NCBI RefSeq assembly: GCF_954871325.1
Contig: NC_088779.1
Span: forward strand, 25,592,869-25,656,868
Length of the DNA stretch: 64,000 nucleotides
Source of the DNA: Gordionus sp. m RMFG-2023
Taxonomy: Eukaryota > Nematomorpha > Gordioida > Chordodea > Parachordodidae
Reading direction: 5' to 3'
Below are positions 13,101-24,000 of this stretch, in pieces (the stretch's first letter is position 1; every line of letters begins with the position of its first letter). The translations under genes and the position numbers were made by a program. The notes under the pieces are model-generated. The model was given only the letters and a program-made list of their open reading frames with translations. It ran no database searches and was not told the DNA's origin.

Positions 13101-14614
13101 TAATAATATTAGTAAAATGTATCTTTAATTTTGAGGGTTCAATGAAAAATTCTGAAATATCCTTGAAAGCAACATCTATGCCTAGTGAGAATAAAGTGGA
13201 ACTCAGAATGACATTGATCAAAGATTGCCTTAATTTTAAACATTGAGTAAATTTTTGTAGTAATTTCATCTTATGAATAATCTGTACATAATAATCGATA
13301 TTCAGAGTTTGATCTAAACTTTTTGAGGAATTTTTATTTTTAAATTTATTATCCAGAAGAATGATAATGATGTTTAGCATGTAAGTAGTAAATTTAGTAA
13401 CAGGCATACACTCTTGTATTATGGGATTATATTTGTCAAAAAGTTTCTCCAAATTTTGGTCTATTAGAACTAACTCATTATTAGTTATAGACCAAATATG
13501 TGTAAGTTCATCATATTTTGCAAGTCTGTGAACATAATTCAACATATCCTTGATGACATTACAATAACTATCTATCTCATTAAGATAAAATACTCGTGAT
13601 TCAATTGTGTGTGGTGATATATAGGATTTTAAATAATTTTGTAAAATATTGAAAAAGGATATTAAATTTTTAAAAAATAAATTGGAATTATATAAAATTG
13701 ATTTGATTTCTATTTGATGGCAATAAGAAAGTTCCATGATCTTAAAACTATATTTAGGATATTTACGAGAATTTTCCATGACTGAAATTTTTCCCAATAT
13801 ATGTGCAATTTTAAATTTAAGCCCACAATCCAAATTATTTATTACAGGATTAATAATTTCACAAGATTTGAAATGTAAATCAAACATTATTTTTAAAGTA
13901 TCGTAGACAAATTTATAACATATATCATTATTAATATCTAAGGAATATGGATTAAACTCATTAATATTAACAATCTGAACTTTGGCCTCATTTGTAGTAT
14001 TACACAACACAAGAAAAGGACTTAACATATCTGTTATGATTGAATTTTGGATTTCAATATCAATGTTTGCCAAATTTTGAAAATAGAGTATAAACAAATT
14101 TTTTGAGTTACCTTGTTCTTTATCATTTTTTTCTGAAGAGATATTTGAAACATATTCAATAATTGTGTAAATATAATTGATTATATATTTTGTTAACTCG
14201 TGAAATATTAAATAGTTTTTAGAATATAGGCAATACAAGAGAGAATATATAACATTAGATGACTTTAAACTGAGTTCACTGTATTCACAGAACCATGAAT
14301 GTAAAGCTAATAATTTGAAAATTAAAGCCCTATTTTTTAGTTTTAATTGAATATAACCTCTGTCAATAGGTAATGTGTTTTTTAAGGTAATAGCTTCATC
14401 ATCATTTGATTTGTTAGGTACTGTAAAGGTTTCAGGGAATTCTTTAACACAATGTGTTATAAAATCAAGGTAATGTTTATTCCCTAATGATTTTTTTACC
14501 TAAATTATATAAAATTACTAAATAAATTTATTTGATTACCTGAATTTCTTCAAGCATTTCATTGATTAACATAAAAATCGTTTTATAAATATTTGACTCA
14601 ATGGGATCATCCAT
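1119..14614 (-). CDS. ATR: ATR checkpoint kinase (PIKK family), 5' and middle part; 3' end lies beyond the left edge
   Basis: ATR is a nuclear serine/threonine kinase that, with ATRIP, senses RPA-coated single-stranded DNA and phosphorylates CHK1. Exons seen, minus strand: 14614-14540, 14499-7955, 7725-7470, 7320-7059, 6286-5957, 4368-4218, 2335-2019, 1348-1119. All have GT-AG borders and matching phases, 8166 nt or 2722 codons. A HEAT-like N-terminal solenoid is followed by a UME domain near residues 1225-1330 (KFLGPAAILKYKIKI). The FAT domain starts near 1830, with RAKWLARKGLRQQAI, FLTAYPQLISRICHPH and SDATKLADKLLE. The kinase N-lobe has SLQRPKKISF and CKPKDDLRKDSRLMEFN, which closely match human ATR. 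The start is the ATG at 14614, followed by a 25-codon exon with a CAG|GTAATC donor. Human ATR is 2644 residues, so this one is long. The catalytic loop, activation segment and FATC must lie left of position 1. No coding break was seen. Confidence 0.97.
2515..3733. mobile_element. Non-autonomous hAT-like element in an ATR intron
   Basis: The left end reads CAGTGGCGTAGACAAG followed by a G-rich stretch. The right end is its inverted counterpart, a C-rich stretch and then GGCTATGCCACTG. CAGTGGC(G/A)TAG termini are typical of hAT elements. Flanking octamers are TGTAGATG (2507-2514) and TTTAGACG (3734-3741), identical at six of eight sites, consistent with an old 8 bp target duplication. The 1219 bp between the ends hold no transposase reading frame. 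It lies in the intron between the ATR exons at 4368-4218 and 2335-2019. Confidence 0.7.
5303..5475. repeat. MITE family A, copy 1 (diverged right end)
   Basis: The left end is GTGTTGTTAAAAGGC. The core contains the family phrases GCCCGAAGATTTG, CATAGATGG, GCGAAATCTCGAAGCTTAG and TAAAATATTGAGTTAGCC. The right inverted end is not recognisable. It lies in the same ATR intron as copy 2. It has no coding capacity. Confidence 0.6.
5637..5853. repeat. MITE family A, copy 2
   Basis: Terminal inverted repeats are GTTGTTAAAAAGCCCGATTC on the left and the counterpart GAATCGAGCTATTTAACAAC on the right, 217 bp overall. The core has AAGCCTGAAGATAG, ATAGATTGCAG and CAAATCTCGAGGCTTC, as in the other copies. 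No convincing target duplication is visible. It lies in an ATR intron. Confidence 0.7.
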
Positions 14615-15064
14615 TTAGTGGGACTTTTAAATTTTAAATTTCAAATTTTAAAATAGATTACTTACATTATAAAATATGATCTATTAAAATGATTGACATG
14701 CGTCATTATTAGAATGATAACTATAAATGCTATATAAATTTACTTTGTAATTTATTAAGTTTTTTTGTAGTAATTTGATTGTGTGCTTTTCATTATTTTC
14801 TTATATCATTAGTCATTTTCTTTATTCTTCTCTAATTTAACTAAAAATAAATATAGAACAAAATAACTCACAAATTGAGTTTCAGATGTATTAACAGATC
14901 CCTATATAGAATAAAAATAAGAAAATTCACTAAACACATTTTTGCTGCCCTTCTAGAAATAATCGGTCTTTTTAGCTAGCAATCAGCTGTTAACTCAAAA
15001 AATGATTGACATATTTATGTTTAGTTTTTATATTGTATTAAATTAATTTATTCTAGGCTATATC
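14615..15064. promoter_or_regulatory. Divergent intergenic region between ATR and AVL9
   Basis: This 450 bp stretch separates the ATG of ATR (minus) from the ATG of AVL9 (plus), so both promoters and 5' UTRs should lie here or overlap. That is an inference from gene arrangement. The sequence is about three quarters A+T and I see no clear TATA box, initiator, CCAAT box or E2F-like motif. It holds no copy of the repeat families described elsewhere in the window. Confidence 0.55.
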
Positions 15065-18000
15065 ATGGAAAATTCTATAATAAAGCATATTTTTATAACT
15101 AATTTTCACCATAAGAAAGGATGTGAGGTATATATAATATTTAGATAAATCTTATTATAAGTATATTAGATAGAGGTGATATATCCTGAATTAGATCTAA
15201 CTGCAGCCAACAATGATTTTTTGAAAAATTTGCCTAGTCTTAGTTTGCCTGATGGTGCCCATAATTTTTCCCAAGGTATAAAAATTTAAATATCATGTAT
15301 TATGATAATTGTTACAGATTATGTCTATTTTACTCTTCCCAGATTTATTACAAAAGCCCTTCCTTTTTATGGTGTATCATATTATAAACAAATAAATGCA
15401 AAAGTATAAATTTGACATTTTCTTTATTTAAAAATCTATTTGCATCAATTAGACAAAAATATCTGCATGGACCAGCCTGAAGCCCATTGGCTGGACAAAA
15501 TAAATTGATGGGCTTCTCAAGTTGTTCATTATATTTATAAGGGCATCATTTAAAATTATTTTTAAAAAAAAATTGTTAGAAATAGGCAAATATATTCCAT
15601 GTTCTTTTATAAATAATTATTTCAAGTCAGGCTGGTCCTATATAAAATATAGGGGCTGAAAAATTTTTATAGGCCCATGGTTCAGTCCACACTGACCTCT
15701 AATTTCTAATATAACTAATTTGCAACTTGTGGCATTTTTTCTTTTTCTATTATATTATCATCGTAATCTATATAAATTTAAATTGATTTTTATGTTAGAT
15801 TATTTTATAAAATGCTTTAAAACAATTATCAGAGATGCTGCCTAGCTTATATATGATGGCCATATTATAGAATGTAAAACAAGCCCCTTTCAAATTTTTA
15901 ATCTCCCCTCAAGTATAAAAATCTAGTAATGTCCCTTGACTATACCATATAATTTTAAATATTTGGCCTCTGCCTAAAAATAAAAAGCCAGAGTGGTATT
16001 TATTAAAATTTACTAGGAATATATATTTTTTATATTTAGATTATATCAAATGAATACCTAAAAAAAAATTGTAAAATCATATTAATTAAAAAAGCATTTG
16101 TCAAAATCCTTTTGTCCAGCAGAAAATATTTGTTATGACATTAAACTTTACATTTTTATTAAGTCATTTTCAAAATATAGCTAAAATTATATTGAATGAT
16201 CAAATTTTAAAAACTCCAAAGTTTTGTCATGTTATAATATTGAAAACATCTGTATTCATTTTAAACTTGTTTAGAGAGGCTTGCTTTTTAACATGAATTT
16301 TAACAATAGTTAAATTAAAATCAGGGACCTAAAATGAGAAGATTGATATATCTCATTCCAGATTTATACACATAATCTATACTATAAAAATTTTATAAAA
16401 TAAAATAAAAATTAATATACACAGATATTAAAAAGAATTGTTCTTTATTCTAATTGCAATATAAACAATGGTTAGCATTTTCATTATTTGATTGAATTAT
16501 TTGAAATTATTCATAAGCATTCAACATGTTCCTTGTTATTTCCTTTCGATAATGTTAAAAAAAAAGAAATAAAGAAAACTTGAATTTTTCTTATATATTC
16601 TTTAAAATCTAAAAAATATTAATATTATAATGCTTCATTTTTTATCGATATTTTTGAAAATTCAATCAAAATATAAGTATTACGTTTCCTAGCATCTACC
16701 AATATTATTTTCTAGATTTATAAAATATTCCCTATTTTTTTTTGCACTAAGCTTTATTTTCCATATCTATTAATCTTCCTTCATATTTTTTAGTTTTTCG
16801 TTTTAAAAAATATAATTTTCAAATTTAAATCAAATTAATGTTTTAATTATACGTACAAATACAAATAATGCAATTCATCAATTACTCCATTCATATGTAG
16901 CTTGTAGGGGGCCAGGATACATTTCAGCTTTTTATTTTTATTTATTATCAAATTTATGTGGCCATTATTATGTTTTCGAAACTAACTCGCTAGATATGTT
17001 TATTATTTCAATATGTTAATTATTTAAATAAAGAATTAAAAATGGAGGAAATGAGAATTTTAAAAATGAAAATTTTTTGAATATTTTTTTTAAATGTCTT
17101 ATTTTGTTCAGAAATACATCGACGCTGAAAAAAAATTTTTTTTAATATTTTGATACTCCTTAAAATGAATAGGAATTTATTTCTACCAAATATATCGTTG
17201 CTTGAGAGTCAGATTATTCTATGTCCATTCTTGTCTAAAATGACTTTTAATCATACTGAAAACAATAGAAACTTTATTTTTAAAATTGCTCTCCTGTAGA
17301 AATTACAAAAAGGGGAATAATCTAATTCTAAGGTGAAGATATATCCAGGTAATTTGATATTTTTAAAACCAAGTTCTAATTTGTATTAGAGCTGCATTCA
17401 TAGTAGGATCCGATCCATCACTATTTTTGATTATTTTAAAATTGTTTATGAGATCAATTTTTTTTTATTAATATTAATCTTTATCTCTAATTCCATTCAT
17501 GATATTAATCTAATAATTATTGATTTTAATAAAGTGAAACTGATCTCACACATACAGATTTAAAAAATCAATCAGTTAAATCGCGACGAATCCGATCCCA
17601 CTATGAATGCACTCTTAAACTTTGAGGCCCCATAAATCCGAATCTATTAGAAACTTAAAATTGTGATAGGTCGGTGAAATTATTTAATTGAACTTGTTCC
17701 AGGTCCCTGACCTCTGGTAAACCTTTTTTTTGTCCTGCTTGCTAAACCATTTTTATTAATATTCAAGGATTTTGCCAACAAAGACAAAGATATCACTAGG
17801 AGCACCGTACAAAAAAGTATATGCGTTTTAAGCACGATGGTAAATATAAAATAATATAATGATTATGCATTTTTTATATGAACTTTACTAAAATTTTATC
17901 ATTTTGAAAGGTTATTACTTCCTTTTATCGATAAAAATTCATCCTTAATATATTTATAATAAAAATTAAATTGATAAAAAAAAGATAATAAATTCACGAT

Positions 18001-21000
18001 ATTTTTCTAATTTATTACGTTCATTTTTTTTAGCCCTTATTTGAGTACATCAGAAAAAAATTGAGCGAAGCCCTTGACGAATATTTTTCCTACGAAAATT
18101 GCGATTTTCAAGAATTCTTAAAAAAAATATACTGCGAACTCAACACTTTGCTACCTTTAGAAATGAAGGAAAATCCGAATCTCACCTATCAAGGTATCGG
18201 ATTAAATTACAATAAAATAAAAGAAATTAAAATTATGAATTTACTATAATGGTAAGAGCACCCGATTTTAACTTTCATTGAGGGATCCTATATTTAAAAT
18301 TTAAAACCTGGAATGCCCAAATTAGTGATGCATTGCATCCACATTTGAACCCGATGAATTCGGACTCGTTGCCGGGTTTAATATCCGTTAGATGCCCAAT
18401 ATAAAATTTTGATAACATCCCATTTTTTCATGAATTTTTTTTAAAATAAAAACCAAAATGTATGAAATAATAAATAAATAAAAAGAAAAAGAAGGAAAAA
18501 ATCTAAAATAGAAATTCCGAGAATTGATTTTTTTTAACGTGAAATTTATAAGCATCATTAGCGATATTGTCATGGTCAGCGTCCATGTTGTTTACATCTA
18601 TATTGAATAAATTCTATCTTTTCTTTTCAATTTTATCGTTATCATCATCATCTTCCTCATATATATACACATTTCTGCTGTCTTTATTTTAAAATTGTGT
18701 TCTATTATAGTGTTGGCTTGTTGTATATTGTCTTATCATAATTAATAAAACTTTGAGTAGATTTCCCATTGTTATTAAATCTTTGATTACATCTTGAGCC
18801 ATATGATTGTCTGTAGTTATTAGTTCTGTAATTATTTTTCATTATTAAATATAATTTTTGTTCATAATTGCAATTTAATCTATTATTTAATCCTGAATAT
18901 TAATTATTATACGATCTGTCTAACCTATCATAGTTGTATCTTGGATTACTATGATTTTTGATATCTTGAAATATAGTAGTTGTTGCTTGTAATCTTTGTC
19001 CCGCTGGGTATTTTGTCGTACTATATTATCGTCGTTACTGTATCTATATTTTTTGTTCGCGCGTTTTTTTTATCCTCCATCTTTTTAATTTTTTTTTACT
19101 CCTATTAGTTTTATTGCTGACTCAGCTTCTATTTATTATCTAAACGAATCAATTTTCGCTATAAATTTATTTTTAAATTCTAATTTTCCAACTCATTACT
19201 TATATTGAATACTTCGTCTAATGTAGTGTTGATTTTTGTCCGATATCTTTGTTAATAGAAGAAATCGAACATTCTCAAAAAACTCTGTCATATCCTCTAA
19301 ATTTATGATATAATTAAACTCGCAAAAACGAGCTACCCAATCACATTATTTTTTTCTATTCAACAGCATCGAAATTGATAAGTTTGCAATTCTTCGATTT
19401 ATAGGGATATAATAACCAGAATTTTTTTTGATGCGTTTCTAGGGTTTGGTGAACTCGGAGATGGTACAAGTAGCTTGTAACTTTATAAATTCATCATCCG
19501 GTAATTGATGCGTGAAAGATTTGCGTCAGGAACTGGACTGTCCTTCAAAACGATCCCAACTCTATTCATATAAAAATTTAAATTAGAATTATCAATTATA
19601 GATTTTTATTTTGGTCGACTTTATTTTGGTATTCAATTATTAAAATATTAGTAATTTATTTTTATTAATTAAATATATTATATAACGTATGCACATCGAA
19701 CGAAAATAATTAATTCACGAATTTTTTTTATACATATCGTCGAGCGTGGATAATAAACCATTCGCCGTCACCTAGTGTTGCTAAACGGCCCGATTCTGGT
19801 CTAAATTTTTTAAAAACGGCGCTATTAATTTTGGGCCAAAATAATAATTATGTAAGTCTCGAGATGTGGCACAAATCGAGGTAGAGGCCTTTCTGCCCTC
19901 TATGAGCAGAATGTTTCATGCTTGCGTAATATTATTTTGGCTAAAATTATAATCGGATCTTTAAACAAGCTTCTGTATCGTGATAAAGATATAGTTTTTC
20001 ATTTATCCTCATAATTTTGGGAAAGCTCCTATTCATATCCGGTAAATATCCGACGTTACTCGACATCTGCGCTGAAAATTTGATAATTATCAAATATCTT
20101 TTTCCATTATACTTATATTTATTTATAGGTTATGATATGATATAAAAATTCATTTTAATAAAATTTAAAATGAAATAATCTTACAAAAAAAAATACTGTG
20201 ATTTGGGTAGCTCGTTTTTTTTTTTGAAAATTGAATATTGATTGTAAATTTATAGGCCTATGACAGAGTTTTAGAGAAGGTTAAGATTTCTTCCATTAAG
20301 AAAGATATTATAAAAATTATCATTTAGAATATAATGTAAAACACGGAGCATAGATAATATGGAGAAAAAAAAATATGAAATTAGATTACTTAATATATAA
20401 AAATAAATCTTTTAAAATGATAAGATGTAACACGCCAATTTCAGTAAATAATGATCTTAAGACATTTTTTTTTGATTGAATTACTTTTTATTTTCTAAAT
20501 CAAAAAAAAAGATGAACAATTCCCATGGATATAAGATGAATGAATGACTAAATATCTTTATTTTCTATTTATCTTTGTATAGGTCTATCACCTTTAATAC
20601 TTTTTGAATTGTTCCCGACCAAATCCGTGCTTTTATTGTTCAAACTCTTGCTCCTGGAGAAAAAAGTATGCCTTTTTTTAAAAAAAATGTTTATTTAGTC
20701 TCATAGTCTACTATTAGTGTTGTTAATCGGCTTAGCCGAGTCGGCTCGAACAGAGCTGACCCAAATTTTGGGTCGTTTTTTTCAACTTCGACTCAGAATT
20801 TGGTCGTTTTTTTCGACCTCGACCCGAGTTCAAGCCAGAAAACGACCTCGACCCAAAATATGGGTCGTTTCGACTCCGACTCAAAGCTTGGGTCGTTTTT
20901 CGACTCAGTCTTAAAGTTTGGGTCGTTTTTTCGACTCGCATTCAAACATCGGGTCGTTTTTTACGACTCCAACTTATTTGAATTTTTTTAAAGCAAATGG

Positions 21001-24000
21001 TTAAAAATACATATTGTAAAATGTTAAATTAATAGACAAATGGGTAAAAATATATTTTACAAACATGTTAAATTAAAATTTCATTGAAGTTGTACCATAG
21101 AAAAGTGACAATTGTCATAATCGTTATTTTTGAATTTTTTTAAGGCAAATAGGTAAAAATATATTTTGTAAACATGTTAAATTAAAATTTCAGTGAAAAT
21201 GTATGTGACAATTGTCATAATCGTTATTTTTGAATTTTTTTAAATAAAATGGGTAAAAATAAACCACCCATATTTTGGGTCGAAGTCGTTTTTTAGGGTT
21301 GGACTCGGGTCGGAGTCGAAAAAACGACCCATATTTTGGTTCGAGGTTGTTTTTTGGCTTGAACTCGAGTCGAGGTCGTAAAAAACGACCCAAACTCTGA
21401 GTCGGAGTCAAAAAAAACGGCCCGAACTTTGGGTCGGGGTCGCGACTCGCGGCGTTTTAACAACACTATCTACTTCTCTTTTTTTTAAGCTATTTTAAAA
21501 TATATCTAGCTACGCGATGTCTAAATTGTTTTTGTCGACGACTTGTTTTTTATGGAGTGTCTCGGGTGAATTTTCTCGTTTGGCTTATTACATTACAACA
21601 TACTTTCAACCATTTTCAAAGTCTGAAGAGATTTGAGCTTACGTTTAGATTGTTAATAATAGGGCTGTGCCTATATTATATACCGGGTGACAGCCGACGC
21701 TAAGCATATTTTAATTGAACCGATCCGATTTCATTGTTGACTTATGATTTCGGCTGTGCCGATCCACCAATTTTTCGCCGATCTGATATTTCCTGATTTT
21801 ACTACAAAACCGATCCGATATTTTTGGATTTTATAATACAATATGAAAAAAAAATTAACATTTTCTATTCCAGAAAAGGGCAAAACTAAATTCCACGAAT
21901 CATTGAAATTATTTGTATTTGTTTTCCATCCTCAACAAATTAATTATCTCATTAAAAACATGGGCGATGTTTATGGCTGGATGTAGCGTAGTTAAACGAT
22001 TCGATTTCGGATTTTTAAAAACGGCTATCATAGTTTTGACCAATCCATTACTACTTAAGCCTCAAAATTTCGACAATTGAATCCGGGCTGGGCCGTACAA
22101 ATGGTGCCTCTGCAGGTCTCTGTTAGATATACAGTCATAATAGAACCAATAACCATAAAAATTGGGGATAGATTTTTTGAAAATATTACTATTGGCACAC
22201 CTAGTGTTGTTAAACGGCTATTTTAAGGCGATTTTAAAAAACGACCAATTCAATATTTTAGCCAGAAAAATATTACGTAGGTCTGAAGATTTCGGGCAAT
22301 AGATGGCACAAAGGTTTGGATATCTATTTAGCGAAATCTTGAGGCTTAGCCAATATTTTTTTGCTAAAATATTGAGTTCGCCATTTTTAAAAATCAGCTA
22401 AAATCCTGTCGTTTAACAACACTCACAACCCTACTGATAATTGTATATTTATTTATTAGAATATTTTAACAGAATATCCTGATATTAATAAATAAATAAA
22501 AGGAATTTTAAAAAATGTCCTAGCTTAAAAATGCAAAATTATTATTTTTTTGTTATAATTTATATTATTAAATCAAAGAGAAAAATAAGATTTTAATTGA
22601 TTAGTCTAACTTATTGTAGTATTATTTTTTTTAAATGTAAATGTCGGTTATCAGATCAGTTTTGGTTGAATCTGGGATAGTTGGAAAATTTGTGGATCGG
22701 CACAGCCGGAGTTATTTGTATTATCCTCGTGAGTGTTGGCTAAAACATGCTGTCAATAAAGTGTGAAAAAACTACTATAGAAAAATATATACTGTACTAT
22801 GGGACTATATTTTTTTTTAAAAAAAAGTTATATCACAATATCGTCGGTTGTAATTGCAAACGCAAACTCTAGTATCTGCCCATTTTTTAAAAAAATTATT
22901 TTTTTTTGTATAAATAAATATCGCATCTTATGAAATTGCCTTTCATTTTTTTTAAGCATTCTTAAGATTTTAATTATTAAATCTATGAAAAATCAGATAC
23001 GATGGTTTGCAAATGCATTCGACGACCTTAATAATTTTATATTTTTTATGTAACAATAATAATAGGTATTATTTTACGGTTCTAACACGGGCATGTTAAC
23101 CAAGACCATCCTGCTTTTGCTGTCACTATTTCCTAGTAACCTTTTAATTTTATTCATTATACCTCTCATCTTCCGTAGCGTTGCTTGGATTTAATATTAG
23201 GGTTCTTCTAAACTAAAGTTGAACCTGAACCCGGTCGAGTTTATATATTGGCGGTATCCGACAGAGTCCTTTTCTAGTATAAGATCCAACTATCCAGTGA
23301 ATCTTTAGTTATATTTCTAATACTTTGCCCAAATCTTATATGGTTCCCATTCATAAAATTTAGCCGTGAAAGTTACGGTAGAGAGAACCCTATAAACGAC
23401 CAAGCGACGTTTAAATTAGTTTTTTAATATTATTTTATGTTATATCGTTAATCGATATCGACTACATGACGATATTCCGATAGCTAAAAATTTTATACAT
23501 GAACTAAACCTCTCATGAAAAATAGATTACATTTTAAAAATTATTTGCCTTACTATATAATAATATTATAATTTTTATGATTTTGAGACATTTTTGTACT
23601 TCTTTAAAAAAATATGTATTCACTTTTAAATCAATGCTGTGCATTTTTTTTCGTCCTGAAAGAATTTCTCGTCAGAGACCTATCATCTTTAAAGCCAGCC
23701 CAGTCCCATAATAAGACTCATAACTCAATTCCAAGTCAATACTTATCTCTCATCAATCAAACACACGGTGAATCCCACCAGAAGCCGTTTTCTAAAACTG
23801 AACCATTGTTGACCGATAAATTAAATCAGAGTCAATTTTTTATAGGCGATTTTGGCAAAGAAATGAATGGCACATCAGGATTTCAATCTTATATAAAGGA
23901 CATTAGGGGGGATGATATTGGTTGCGAGATGAAAGATCGAAACAATGGTATCGATGCTAATTACTGCACTGACAAGAATAGGAAAACGAGCAATTTTTAC

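Noticed and set aside
20717-21411. Open frames of 63-73 codons on both strands rich in Arg, Ser, Gly and Phe
   Set aside because: They arise from the GGGTCG subrepeats of the fold-back element and read in several frames at once.
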